Source of the DNA: Deroplatys truncata
Taxonomy: Eukaryota > Arthropoda > Insecta > Mantodea > Mantidae
NCBI GenBank assembly: GCA_030765065.1
Contig: CM060975.1
Span: 203,840,007-203,904,006 of the forward strand
Direction of reading: 5' to 3'
DNA: 64,000 bases
The notes under the pieces are model-generated. The model was not told the origin of the DNA and searched no databases. It saw nothing but the letters and a program-made list of their open reading frames with translations. Of the stretch, positions 10,631 through 19,869 are shown one piece after another (positions within the stretch are counted from its first letter, which is position 1; the number at the start of each line of letters is the position of its first letter). The position numbers were made by a program, and so were the translations under genes.

Positions 10631-10660
10631 CTGAGGATGGGAACAACCGTTTCCCGAAAC
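10631..10660 (+). ncRNA. Hammerhead-ribozyme-like core after Penelope stop codon
   Basis: Four bases after the stop, CTGAGGA (10631-10637) fits the hammerhead core CUGANGA. A helix follows: GGGAA (10639-10643), loop CAACCGT, TTCCC (10651-10655), and then GAAAC (10656-10660), the second conserved core strand. Penelope-like elements are known to carry minimal hammerheads at this place. Against it, an extra T at 10638 interrupts the start of stem II, and stems I and III are not convincing here. It is probably a degraded or inactive relic. Confidence 0.4.
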
Positions 10661-10767
10661 ATGTTAAGTGAGTAAACTTAAGTGATGTTAGTGTAACAAT
10701 TCCGACTCACCTTTAAATAAATTAATTTCTCTCTCTCTCACTCACATTTACACCTTCACTTATACTT

Positions 10768-10891
10768 GCAGGCTGTAGGAAGGTTGGGGAATAATCCTGG
10801 CTAAAGATAAATTCCCATTCTCCAGTCGGAAATCGAAGCCAGGACCTCCGGATTTAGAAGCTAGCATGCCAACCACCAGACCGCAGAGGTA
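10768..10891 (-). repeat. tRNA-derived SINE, minus strand
   Basis: On the minus strand the head reads CTGCGGTCTGGTGGTTGGCA (A-box region, about 10867-10886), CTAGCTTCTAAATCCGGAGG, then CTGGCTTCGATTTCCGAC (B box, about 10832-10852). A short body of GAGAATGGGAATTTATC with GCCAGGATTATTCC follows. Only about 120 bp are recognisable. Confidence 0.55.
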
Positions 10892-11560
10892 GTCACTGCG
10901 GTTTTTGTGTCCGGTCTAGCAGATGTTTCTGCAAGTTGTGAATAAAGCAGCACATTTAAATATGTAAGGCGATATGAAACCTTGCAAATCCCTTTCTGTA
11001 TATAAAACAAAGGACGCTAGAGAGCTAATCCTTGTGCTGAATTTGTAGACACGCACTGACGACGTGAGAAATGATCTTCCAAACCATCTTACTTTCCCAC
11101 AGGCTGCTAATATGTTTTTGCTCACCGACCACCGGTGCCGTTGATTTTTTCACAATTAACATTTTCTTTGTTAATGCTGGTAATATTTTAAGAGTTCCTT
11201 TAAAAGGAATTCTTTTCCTCACTCCCCACAAGGACATCTGGCGAAGAACATAAATTAAACGCATATATAGCTTCTAATGCTGTCGTATGGTAAAATGGCA
11301 TTGAGATACAATAATTAATCTTACGTTATGTAGCGTGTGCTAGTCACAGATTGAACTAAAGATTGGGCTTAAAGCATAATTATTCCGTTGTTTTATGGAC
11401 GCACTAAATTTATCACTTCATACACAAAAAATTTATGGTAATAACCAAAACATTTTCCACACCAATTGCCAACTTAGAGGCAAAAAATATCCCTATACTA
11501 AAGATTTTCAAAATGTTAGATTTAATGGACGCTTCAAGGTACCAAAATCTGCTACATCCC
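10892..11560. other. Spacer, nothing recognised
   Basis: Several 60-79 codon frames overlap on both strands here, but none carries a recognisable domain. They look like chance frames. No shared repeat was noticed. Confidence 0.45.
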
Positions 11561-11567
11561 CTACCTT

Positions 11568-11900
11568 GGTACCGAGCGAGATTGCTCAGTGGTGACGAGT
11601 GAGACTTATATTCGGGAGATCGGGGTTCGATTCCTGGCTTCCTCACTCTGACCATGCTTTTTTTTCGTGGTTTCTCGAGGTCAGTAGATGAATTTTCTGT
11701 CCCTATTGGATTGGATTGGATTGGATTGGATTGGATTGTGAAGTGGAGGGAATTCCGCAACGATCCAGGAACGAGGAGGGAGACACCGGCGACCGGAACC
11801 AGGAGTGACGGCACAGCAATGACAGAGCTCTTACAGCTTCCAGATATAGACATTCGGCAATCGGACAGGCAGACCGGACACCCCTCCTCACACAGAGTCC
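11568..11900 (+). repeat. tRNA-derived SINE with (GGATT)n tract
   Basis: The head at 11575-11640 has A box GATTGCTCAGTGGTGACG and B box GGGGTTCGATTCCTGG. The body contains TTTTCGTGGTTTCTCGAGGT, the usual TTTTCGTGGTTTC phrase of these SINEs, then CAGTAGATGAATT. A pentanucleotide array of about six ATTGG units (11705-11736) interrupts it. The G+C-richer segment to about 11900 is probably the rest of the SINE. Frames of 79-146 codons on both strands across it are artefacts of this composition. Confidence 0.6.
11705..11737. repeat. (ATTGG)n microsatellite
   Basis: About six tandem ATTGG units, nearly perfect, lying inside the SINE body. Confidence 0.95.
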
Positions 11901-12084
11901 AACGCCTGTCTCTACCAGGGAGCGGTTCTTATACTCCGGCAACCAGCCAAAGGCCGAGGGACGAAGAAAGCTACCAGAGAGCTACCCTTTCCCTGCCACG
12001 CTGCATCGAAACACCATCGCCGACATTTCCAACCCAGAAAGGGACCAAACGGTGTGAAGGATGAATGAAGTGATAAATGGAACA

Positions 12085-12248
12085 AAATGGAGGTCCAGGA
12101 AATTCGAGGGATAAAACAAATTACTGCAGAATTCGTCTTGACGACTAGAGAAACTCCGAAAAATCCCAAGGATCAGAGTAGGCGATCGTTGGGGATCTCC
12201 CGAATGCGTGCCACAGACGTTACCGTCTGAGTCATCCCGCTCGGTGTT
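12085..12248 (-). repeat. tRNA-derived SINE, minus strand
   Basis: On the minus strand: GAGCGGGATGACTCAGACGG (A-box-like, about 12226-12245), CGCATTCGGGAGATC, a degenerate B-box region, then TTGGGATTTTTCGGAGTTTC and TCTAGTCGTCAAGACG. The ATTCGGGAGATC and TTTTCGGAGTTTC landmarks relate it to the element at 11568, so the two are probably diverged copies of one SINE type in opposite orientation. Confidence 0.5.
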
Positions 12249-12257
12249 CCCATTATT

Positions 12258-12590
12258 TCCCTTCACCTGTTTCAGGGTTGTAGGACCACACGACAGCGGT
12301 GGGTGCGTTGCGGCAAGACGGTGGAATTTGTGCTCTGAAAAGATTTCTCCTTGGCGTTGGGGGAATGCTATGGCCTCTTCCTTCCTGGGAGATGCCTGGT
12401 CTATTCCCAGGACCCCCCAAGTTGCGGTTAGCTAAGACCGTGCTAAAAGGCATCAGGCTTGGTAGCACGTTAGAATCGCTAGGGACCCCGACCTTGTTAG
12501 TGCATATCGTCGACCAAATCTGGTCGCCCTTCTGATCTTTCTGTAATGCGTTGCTTACATGCGTCACATTAGATGTACAAAGGGCCCTCA
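12258..12590 (+). repeat. Repeat type E, copy 1 (SINE-like body)
   Basis: Shares its length and several blocks with 20640-20905: CTGTTTCAGGGTTG versus CTGTTTCGGGGTTG at the start, a GGTGGGTGCG/GGTTGGGCGG block, CGTTAGAATCG/CGTTAGGGCAC, GCATATCGTCG/GCACATATCGTAG, a TCTGGTCGCCCTTC/TCTAGTCGCTCTTC block, and a terminal CACATTAGA. It is G+C-richer than its surroundings, which creates 75-104 codon frames on both strands. I cannot tell whether it is a SINE body or another non-autonomous element. Confidence 0.55.
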
Positions 12591-12599
12591 GTGGCCTAC

Positions 12600-13340
12600 G
12601 TGCAGTGCTGTGCTCCAGTTACTCGAATGACTACTACCTTACCCTCTTCAGTGGCCATAAATCATAAAAAAATCTTCTGCATTTGATTACTGTCAATACA
12701 CATAAAACAATAAAATACAACGATAATTAATTACTCTAATTACTGAAATTAGAAGCGTAGAATAAGACTGAAAAATTCAATGCCATTTTTAGTGCGATTC
12801 CACATTTCCAATAAAATATAATATCTGATTAAAGTGAAAAATACATTTTTAATGTTTAATTTTACTATCAGCTCAGTCGGCAATAACGTGAATTAACAAG
12901 ATCATAAATTTACACAATCCGTTGTATTTGAACTGGGTTCGCAGCAATTTGCGTTCTGGTCAAAAGTAGACATTTTAGGAAACAATTCTAAATTCCGTAC
13001 ATTAATTTGCAGACTGCACATATAAACTACGCTTAAATTCCTCTGATTTAAAACAGATTCCATGCCTGAATATTCATTAGAATTTGTTAACACCTTATCT
13101 AACTCCTTCACCTGTTCTCTCCTCATTTAAATAATGCTAACATAACCGACGTATTGTTTTATTAGCATATATATTTTGCTACCCAGTTAACGTTAGGTTA
13201 TGCAAAAGAAAGCTTTTATTTTTTACTATGAGAATCGCTAAGGTTTTATTTACTTTTATTGTTAGGCTTGGCATTATGTTAATCTGTGAGGATATTCTGA
13301 AGACTGTCCAGGAAAATCTGAAACATTTTAATATATCTCA
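12600..13340. other. A+T-rich spacer, nothing recognised
   Basis: No supported feature. A 74-codon minus frame (12902-13126) has no motif. A short AAGACTGAAAAATTCAATGCC (12766-12786) matches the edge of the tRNA-like element family at 2430-2455 and may be a tiny relic of it. Confidence 0.45.
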
Positions 13341-13344
13341 AGAA

Positions 13345-13569
13345 AAAAATAATAGTGATTTTGCAATTGAAAAATCATGAAGTATTTGACAATTCTGACC
13401 AAGAATAAATAATATCTCGGAAATGATTAATGTCACAAAAGCTTTTATTTGTCAAATTGTGTTGTTTGAAAGTTCTCTATACCTTAAAGTTTACATGTTT
13501 AAAAAATTCACGGATTTCAAGGCTGCTCCAAGAAAATTTAAAACATACATTTTATTAGCCATGCAAATA
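13345..13569 (+). repeat. Family A repeat, left part, split by Tc1 insertion
   Basis: Carries AATAATATCTCGGAAATG (about 13410), TGTCAAATTGTGTTGTTTGA and ACATACATTTTATTAGCCATGCAAATA (13543-13569). At 13569 the family A consensus stops. It resumes without loss at 14800 (TATCTTAAACATATGG) after the Tc1-like element. Joining the two flanks with one TA restores the consensus, which proves the insertion and the age order. Confidence 0.75.
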
Positions 13570-14801
13570 CACTACGTGATCAAAAGTATCTGGACACCTG
13601 GCTGAAAATGAAGTACAAGTTCGTGGCACCCTCCAACGGTAGTCAATATGGTGTTGGCCCACCCTTGGCCTTGATGACAGCGTTCACTCTCGCAGGCATA
13701 CTTTCAATCAGGTGCTGGAAGGTTTCTTGGGGAATGGCAGCCCATTCTCCACGGAGTGCGGAACTGAGGAGAGGTATCCATGTAGGTCGGTGAGGCCTGG
13801 CACGAGGTCGGCGTTCCAAAACATCCCAAAGGTGTTCTATAGGATTCAAGTCAGGACTCTGTGCAGGCCAGTCCATTACAGGGATGTTATTGTCGTGTAA
13901 CCACTCCGCCACAGCCCGTATAGTATGGACAGGTGCTCGATCGTTTTGAAAGATGCAATCGCCATCCCCGAATTACTCTTCAACAGTGGGAAGCAAGAAG
14001 GTGCTTAAAATATCAATGTATATCTGCGCTGTGATCGTGCCACGCAAAACAACAAGGGGTGCAATCCCCCTCCAGGAAAAACACGACCACACCATAACAC
14101 CACCACCTCTGAATTTCACTATTGGCACTACACACGTTAGCAGATGACGTTCACCGGGCATTCGCCATACCCACATCGTGCCATCGGATCGCCACATTGT
14201 GTACCGTGATTCGTCACTCCACACAACGTTTTGCCACGTTCAATCGTGTAATGTTGACGCTCCTTACACCAAGCGAGGCGTCGTTTGGCATTTTCCTGCG
14301 TGATGTGTGGCTTATGAGCAGTCGCTCGACCATGGAATCCAAGATTTCTCACCTCACGCCACACTTCTTGGAGTGGATCCTGATGCAGTGTGGAATTCCT
14401 GTGTGATGGTCTGGATAGATGTCTGCCTATTACTCTTTACGACCCTCTTCAAATGTCGGCGGTCTCTGTCAGTCAACAGACGAGGTAGGCCTGTACGCTT
14501 TTGTGCTGTACATGTCCCTTCATGTTTCCACTTCACTATCACATCAAACAGAGTGGACCTAGGGATGTTTAAGAATGTGGAAATCTCGCGTACGGACTTC
14601 TGACACAAGTGACACCCAAATCACCTGACCACGTTCGAAGTCCGTGAGTTCCACGGAGCGTCCCATTCTGCTGTTTCACGATGTGTAATGACTACTGAGG
14701 TCGCGGATAATGAGTACCAGGCAGTAGGTGGCAGCACAATGCACCTAAGATGCAAAACGTATGTTTGTGGGGTGTCCAGATACGTTTGATCACATAGTAT
14801 A
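13568..14801 (-). mobile_element. Tc1-like DNA transposon, 1.23 kb, defective
   Basis: The element (13570-14799) is flanked by TA at 13568-13569 and 14800-14801. Its terminal inverted repeats are about 30 bp: ACTACGTGATCAAAAGTATC then TGGACACC on the left, and GGTGTCCAGATACGTTTGATC then ACATAGT on the right, with a few mismatches. TA target, length and a DD34E transposase on the minus strand identify it as Tc1/mariner superfamily, Tc1 branch. It is inserted inside a family A repeat. The transposase is broken, so it cannot move itself. Confidence 0.95.
13643..14666 (-). pseudogene. Tc1-like transposase (DD34E), frameshifted with stop
   Basis: DNA transposase of the Tc1 branch. The natural start is ATG at 14664-14666 (MGRSVELTDFERGQVI). 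The N-terminal helix-turn-helix is visible as VREISTFLNIPRST and VIVKWKHEGTCTAQKR. The catalytic core has D1 in MWSDESRYTMW (about 14215), D2 in FQNDRAPVHT and E in SPDLNPIEHLWD, with exactly 34 residues between D2 and E. Lesions: one inserted base after GQVI near the start, a pair of frame changes around 14354 and 14225 (the segment REVRNLGFHGRATAHKPHIT is in another frame), and an in-frame TAA after LPTVEE (about 13970). The catalytic triad itself is intact. Confidence 0.92.
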
Positions 14802-15093
14802 TCTTAAACATATGGTATTTTAATCAAAATCGTTAGAGTAATTCTTGAAAATATAAAAAGTATCTAAAATTTGTTCATGTAAAGGATACTTTGGGAGGGG
14901 ATTTTCTTGGAAATCTTCCTGTCGTATCCTTGGAAAAAGTTGAATTTAAATACTAAGACTTTTCCGTTTTGAGCTGTGCTTTTTTTTGGGTTTCAGAGAG
15001 TCTTAAAACGTGCATTTGCAGTGAAATCTCAATATCGTGTTTTTGGATGAAATGCAATACTTACTATAGGTAAGCAGTAGGGAAAATAATAAG
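14800..15093 (+). repeat. Family A repeat, right part of the Tc1-split copy
   Basis: Resumes the copy started at 13345: TTTTAATCAAAATCGTTAGAG (14820), CATGTAAAGGATACTTTGGG (14877), AAACGTGCATTTGCAGTGAAA (15007) and the degraded terminus TACTTACTATAGGTAAGCAG (15059). The (CA)n tract is missing. Confidence 0.8.
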
Positions 15094-15169
15094 AATCGCA
15101 GGTTTCCAGCCTGTTCATCAGGGGAAGTATATGGTAAAGAGTAGATGTGTTTATCGTCGTTGTTTCTAA

Positions 15170-15312
15170 CGCTCCTCATATTGGCCTATGATCTTCGAGG
15201 TTACCTCATTCCACCAAGCGATGACTGGGTGCATTTCTGAGGTAGAGGCACCCAGCGGGCGCAATAAATTGCCTTAGATGGTAGGGTGATGATGAGAATG
15301 GCGGTGGTATGA
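15170..15312 (-). repeat. SINE-like body fragment
   Basis: On the minus strand: CCACCGCCATTCTCATCATC, CCATCTAAGGCAATTTATTG, CGCCCGCTGGGTGCCTC and TGGAATGAGGTAACCTCGAA. It resembles bodies of tRNA SINEs but shows no pol III head, and no second copy was found in the window. Confidence 0.35.
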
Positions 15313-15464
15313 GAGGACCTACAGCTTTTACTGTGACTCCGAACCAAGTTGGGTCTTTTTTGTTTGTTTGTTTTAAAGTTCCCTTGTTTACCCAGTTTAT
15401 CATTACTGTGTTTTTACTGTTTTTCATTACCTCTTATTACCGCAAACACATACACACACACCCA

Positions 15465-15565
15465 TGCCCATGGCGGGAGTCGAACCCGTGACCCTCAGCT
15501 TGGTAGAGCTCCGAAGATACACACTCCAGCGACCACGGCTACGAGGGCCGGTAAGGCCTTGGGGA
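15465..15565 (-). repeat. tRNA-like SINE head
   Basis: On the minus strand: CTCGTAGCCGTGGTCGCTGG (A-box region, about 15525-15544), a CTTGGTAG/CAAGCTGAG region, then GGGTCACGGGTTCGACTCCC (B box, about 15478-15497) and GCCATGGGCATGGG, running into a short GTGTGTGT tract. The T arm is well formed. The rest is degenerate. Confidence 0.5.
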
Positions 15566-15599
15566 TACTTCATATGAGTAAGTCAGAGGTGAATGTGTG

Positions 15600-15699
15600 G
15601 ATAGGGCAGACTTAAAATCGCCATCCCACAACCGGAAATCGAACTATGATCCTCAGTAGAGTGCCGAAAACAAAACCACTGCACTACCACGGTGGCGTT
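15600..15699 (-). repeat. tRNA-like SINE head
   Basis: On the minus strand: GCCACCGTGGTAGTGCAGTG (A box, about 15676-15695), CGGCACTCTACTGAGGATC, AGTTCGATTTCCGG (B box, about 15628-15641), then GTGGGATGGCGATTTTAAG. It lies immediately beside another tRNA-like head in the same orientation. Confidence 0.5.
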
Positions 15700-16075
15700 T
15701 GTAAAGTTTTGCTTTTTACTAAATTTTGATGCGAATACTTAATTAAGAAATTTGACTATTTTATTATTATATTATTTATTATTATTATTGCACGTAAACT
15801 GGTTACCGAGAGAAAAAGCGTAGATACGATTGCTTTACAAATATAAGAGGCACACTTTTATGTGTTATACTATTTACTTAACAAGTAAATAGGGCTTTAG
15901 TGGACGAGTTCAGTACTCCCGAAGAACGAGTCATAAGCCGAGACCGGAATAGGGATGCTAAAACCTTTGCATACGTGCTTCATACAATAGTTTATAAAAA
16001 CAACGCTTTAAATTATGTCAATTTAAAGTTTTACATTAAATATTCTAAATTGAGATTTAGAATACGAACAAATCA
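15700..16075. other. A+T-rich spacer with (TTA)n tract
   Basis: Contains a short TTATTATTATATTATTTATT tract (about 15760-15790). The 114-codon frame at 15900-16244 runs into the neighbouring tRNA-like element and has no domain, so I do not call it a gene. Confidence 0.5.
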
Positions 16076-16377
16076 AACAAATGACTGGAAAGGTAGAATC
16101 ATACAACTGAAAACTCAATGCCATAGCCGGGATTTGAACCACGGATCTCCCGATCTCCGTGCGGTTGCTCTAACCACTGAGCTACCATGCCCACTTGCCG
16201 GTACGACATTAAATTCCCCAACTGATTCGCATTTTTCCCGGTAGACCACAAGGAGATCTCGAATTTTATTGAGATGATATACCCTAATGGCGACTTACAA
16301 TGTTGTAAGTACGTTAAGTCCTGGGCGTCATAGTTTCAGCCACAATTAGGTCAATTAATTCCATTGAACAAATGACT
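16076..16377 (-). mobile_element. tRNA-like element, single unit, 11-bp target duplication
   Basis: Element 16087-16366 is bounded by exact AACAAATGACT copies at 16076-16086 and 16367-16377. Read on the minus strand it has a body (TTGACCTAATTGTGG, GTAAGTCGCCATTAGGGTA, GAGATCTCCTTGTGG, ATGCGAATCAGTTGG), then the tRNA-like unit (GGGCATGGTAGCTCAGTGG, GTTAGAGC, B box GGTTCAAATCCCGG, GGCTATGGCA), and finally GATTCTACCTTTCC. The tRNA-like module is at the far end from the A+T-rich tail CAATTAATTCC, which is unusual for a SINE. It is the same family as 2420-2875. Confidence 0.75.
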
Positions 16378-17440
16378 TTATCAACAAAGTATTTATAGCC
16401 ATAGTGTGTTCATTACACTACATTATAAATAACAACTTACTAACTAAAGAAAATACACAGTAAATAAAACAGTTGCTTGCAACCTAAAACTATAATTTTT
16501 ACATTAAATTGTTATGTTCATGTTTATAGGCTAGTACTAATACAGATTTCGTTTTTATGCAACGATATATCAATACGCTTTTTATTTATCAAACGTTTGT
16601 CTAGTTCTGCGAAAATATGAGTAATAATCCCTAGAAAATCTCAATCCGAACCATAATGAATTGGAACGACGCTGCTTGATTTGATTTAAAACATCGTTAA
16701 GTGCTGTCTAGGCCCTGTTCTTCCTTTCGCTAAGCGTCCGACAAGCAATTGTTTTGGAGAGAATCCACATAAAGCATTCTAGAGTTGTTTTCAAAACATC
16801 ACTTCACATCATACGTACAGTCGGTCAATTTAACACTAGCCGGCGTCTGAGAGACGGAGCTCGAATCGGGTACTTTCGTTGCCTCTTGAGATAGCCAGGC
16901 GTTGTTCACGAGACTGCGTATATTCTTGTAGTAGTTATATTGGGGAACACACCAGTAATCATGTCTTGCGAGAAATTAATTCATATATGAAATTTCGAAC
17001 AGACAGATATTTCAGAGTGTTTCAATACTGAATATTTGTAAACCTAAACATACTTTGATTTCTGATTCTCAAGTGGAGTATGACTAGCTAGTTACAATGC
17101 TTTGCTTACTGCAGCACTCTTAGCTAAGTATTAGAGAGTTAGCTGTTATTGTTGTTCAAATCTCTGTGGAGCTATTGGACCTTTTTTCCTTTCATTTTAA
17201 ATACGCGAGTAAAAACATAACAGGGTTTCTTCATTATTATGTATGTGACGTTTATTTAGTAGCTTGTCATACCGGTAGATGGCAACCATGAGATACATTT
17301 ATCGGTCGGGAGGAGGCTTCATACTCAGTCAAATTAATTTTATAACCATACATTTTGTCATTATTTTAATTATGGTTTTAAATAAAATGAACTAACCCAA
17401 GCACCATTATTCAAGTATATTACAGTAAAATTTGAATTTA
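16378..17440. other. Spacer, nothing recognised
   Basis: About 1 kb of unrecognised DNA. A G+C-richer island at about 16830-16930 (CGGCGTCTGAGAGACGGAGC and neighbours) could be an old repeat but matches nothing else here. Confidence 0.45.
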
Positions 17441-17449
17441 TTGTTGGTC

Positions 17450-18490
17450 AATACAGTGTGATACACAATTGAACTGTGTCATACATACATTATGCATTAC
17501 TAATATACAGGGTAATTTATGTACCATATATTGCACCGTGTAGTGCATTACATCAACATACAACAAATACAGATAATAAATTATAAAGAGTATAGATACA
17601 ATGTATACACTTAGAGTGCTGGATATACAGCATCACATATTAAAACTAAAATGTAGTGTAAAACATTTTAATTACACATTATAGAAGAATAAAAACACAA
17701 GAATATATAAAAATTATACATAATAAATTACAAGTCATGTACAAATTGATATTACAATAGAAAATGTAGTATTTACAGACTTGATGTTACCATGTAGGTA
17801 TATGGAAGTTAGATTAGGAATGCAGGATTTAAATATTTATCTACGCTATAAAACGCCTCATTTATTAAATAGTAATTTTTAAGACATTTCTTAAATTTAT
17901 TATAATTTACACAAGGTTTTATGTGTTGAGGCAATGCATTGTAGAACTTTGTACCCATATAACTAGACACCTTTTCTGATAGACGTAATCTGATTCTAGG
18001 GAGGTTTAGTGATAGATTTCCCCTTGTATTATGGGTGTGGATATCTGACATAGTTTCCATTGGAAATTTGTACCTCAATAAGTATAAAATTACTCTTTAA
18101 AAAAAGGGCTTGGTAATGTGAGAATTTTTTGTGCTCTGAATGTGCTTTTGCAGGATTCGTTGTACTTTAGACCCCCAAGATACCTAATAGCATTTTCTGC
18201 AATATGAAGACCTTCTGAATATTTTGTTTTGAGGTATTCCCCCATAATTCAATCCCATATGAAAGGAGAGAGTGAAGAAGCCGAAAATAGATAATTCTAA
18301 TCGTAGAGGTAGGGACAGAGTTTCTCAAATATCTGATAAAATAGAGCTTTTTACTAACTTTGGCTACTATCTTGTCAATTTGTACGTTGTAGGAAAGCTT
18401 ACTGTCTAGAGTAATTTCTACTAATTGGACTTCGTCTACACTTTTTACTACCTCAGTCTCAAATAAGTTGTAAAAAATAAAAGACAATCC
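17450..18490 (-). pseudogene. Non-LTR retrotransposon reverse transcriptase, C-terminal part
   Basis: The 3' end of a jockey/CR1-like LINE on the minus strand. The RT thumb region is in 18167-18487: VEITLDSKLSYNVQIDKI, KKLYFIRYLRNSV, YFRLLHSLLSYGIELWGN (matching the LFHSxLSYGxxLWG signature) and VFILQKMLLGILG. A frameshift region (about 18080-18165) still shows CKSTFRAQKILTLPS in another frame. The C-terminus is 17809-18078: HTHNTRGNLSLNLPRIRL, GTKFYNALPQHIK, KFKKCLKNYYLINEAFYS. Stops and frameshifts make it dead. The catalytic RT motifs are missing. The A+T-rich 17450-17800 is the likely 3' untranslated tail, and the break at about 18490 lies beside the fold-back element. Confidence 0.8.
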
Positions 18491-18694
18491 ATAATGGAAT
18501 CAAACTTTGCGGAGGTAGCCCAAATCAGTCCATGAGGGTTGTACAGAGTGAGGCAAAAGACTCCGAACCGCCTGCGCGGTGTTTTTCTTGTCCGCGTCCT
18601 CGGCGCTCGTTGCCGTCTGCCGCTATTATAGAAAGGCGCATATGAAACCATATAACATTTTTAAGACTACTTCTAAAGGCTTTACTTACCAACT

Positions 18695-18922
18695 TTATGA
18701 AAGGAAGTGCTGAAACTGGCCACCGTCGTTGTCCAAACATTTTTGGCACCTCTTTAGGAAACTATCCATCACTCGCCGTGGTTCACGTTGAGAAATTTCC
18801 TGGCGGATATTTTGTTTTAATTCTTCCAGGATGCGTGGGTTTGTCTTGTACACTTTATGTTTTAAGTTACCCCGGAGGGGTATTTTATGAACAATATTAC
18901 CGGCTGCGCGGTGTTTTTCCAC
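18695..18922 (-). pseudogene. Mariner-like transposase C-terminal fragment
   Basis: Minus-strand frame of the left arm: LRGNLKHKVYKTNPRILEEL, KQNIRQEISQREPRRVMDSF, LKRCQKCLDNDGG. The G-x-LKxKVYxxNPxTLEELKxxIxxEI pattern is the usual stretch just after the last catalytic acidic residue in many insect mariner-type DDE_3 proteins. The acidic residue itself is lost at the junction near 18900, where the first eight codons come from a terminal repeat. Confidence 0.7.
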
Positions 18923-19099
18923 TGGGCGTGTGGAAATATGATAAAAACATGATAACGCACTGCTGCTATAAACAACGTTACGCTGTTGTGGTTTTGCTGT
19001 GCAGTGTGAAGTGCAGTTTTGAGTTGACGGTGATGTGATGTAGTTCAGTAATTACGAGTTATTTACTATTTTGTCCCGTACTTAGTCACAAAGTATATT

Positions 19100-19362
19100 A
19101 TGGCTCAGTATATGCTTTCTACTGCACAGTGCGTATTTAATTATGATTCATATGTGTTAACTCGCTCAGCTCGCCAAGTGAAAGTACGCTTTGAGAAAGA
19201 TTTCCAGGTGTAAAAGTTCCAGGCCGTACAACAATCCATGAGCTTTACAGCAAATTTCAGACCACAGGAAGCTTTCAGGCTAAAAAATCTAAAAGACTGC
19301 GTTCAGTTCTTACCAAAGAAACATTAGACGACATCGGTCATCGTTTGGAAAATTCCGCCTAA
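19100..19362 (+). pseudogene. Mariner-like transposase N-terminal HTH, frameshifted
   Basis: Starts ATG at 19100 (MAQYMLSTAQCVFNYDSYVL), with SARQVKVRFEKDFQV followed by a stop. One frame over it continues VPGRTTIHELYSKFQTTGSF, then KRLRSVLTKETLDDIGHRLE and a stop at 19360-19362. The layout (first helices, then a second helix with TIxELxxKFxxTGS, then a linker and VLTxExxDDI) is the N-terminal DNA-binding domain of mariner-type transposases. The catalytic core is deleted between 19362 and 19381. Confidence 0.7.
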
Positions 19363-19659
19363 AATTCCATGATGTATAGTTTCCTAAAGAGGTGCCAAAA
19401 ATGTTTGGACAACGACGGTGGCCAGTTTCAGCACTTCCTTTCATAAAGTTGGTAAGTAAAGCCTCTAAAAGTAGTTTTAAAAATGTGGTATGGTTTCATC
19501 CGCGCCTTTCTATGATAGCAGCAGACGGCAACTAGCGCCGAGGACGCTGACAGGAAAACACCGCGCAGCGGTTCGGAGTCTTTTGGCTCACTCTGTATTA
19601 TAGGGTTAGCTAAAGCGATGCACAGAGGTTTACGGTTGTGAACCATACGCTCAATCGAA

Positions 19660-19860
19660 GAGACTTTGAAGACATTTGCTCAACAGATGGGCCACTTTTA
19701 GTTTGACCGAGTGTACATTACATTGAGTGAAGTCAAAGGAGGGGAGAGATTGGAAAAGGAGAGGGAGGAACGAATAGAGAGGGAGGGAAAAACTGAGATA
19801 AACGGAATGTGACTGATAGGGACTAGGGAAAGACAATAGAAAGTGAGAAGACAGAAGAAA
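19660..19860. repeat. Purine-rich low-complexity tract
   Basis: A strongly purine-biased plus strand (AGGAGGGGAGAGATTGG, GAGAGGGAGGAACGAATAGA and similar). Composition resembles the tract at 22200-22370. The opposite-strand 105-codon serine/leucine frame is a composition artefact. Confidence 0.6.
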
Positions 19861-19869
19861 TTCTACACT

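Larger units (their letters stand above)
9903..10723 (+). mobile_element. Penelope-like retroelement fragment with 48-bp inverted repeats
   Basis: A 5'-truncated Penelope-like element carrying only the C-terminal endonuclease part. It is bounded by a perfect 48-bp inverted repeat: 9903-9950 is the reverse complement of 10676-10723 (ACTTAAGTGATGTTAGTGTA at the inner edge of the right copy). Penelope-like elements are known for terminal repeats in direct or inverted orientation, often with a short inverted piece on the 5' side, which fits. Between the repeats lie a broken GIY-YIG frame (9996-10627) and a hammerhead-like motif. A CT/CA-rich tract (10728-10750) follows the right end. Confidence 0.75.
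18542..19597. mobile_element. Fold-back mariner-like element with two outward 3' ends
   Basis: Two ~225-bp arms (18542-18770 and 19373-19597) are near-perfect inverted copies of each other, starting TACAGAGTGAG and AAAAGACTCCGAACC. Both arms encode the same transposase C-terminus (SFLKRCQKCLDNDGGQFQHF), the left on minus and the right on plus. The plus-strand part from about 18899 begins inside a terminal repeat (CGGCTGCGCGGTGTTTTTC), carries the transposase N-terminus (19100-19362) and jumps by an internal deletion to the C-terminus and 3' end. TA flanks the ends. It therefore looks like one internally deleted copy joined head-on to a second 3' fragment. Confidence 0.8.

Noticed and set aside
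11413..11942. Overlapping 79-146 codon frames on both strands
   Set aside because: They lie across a G+C-richer SINE and the ATTGG array. Repeated SNPIQSNPIQ is the array translated.
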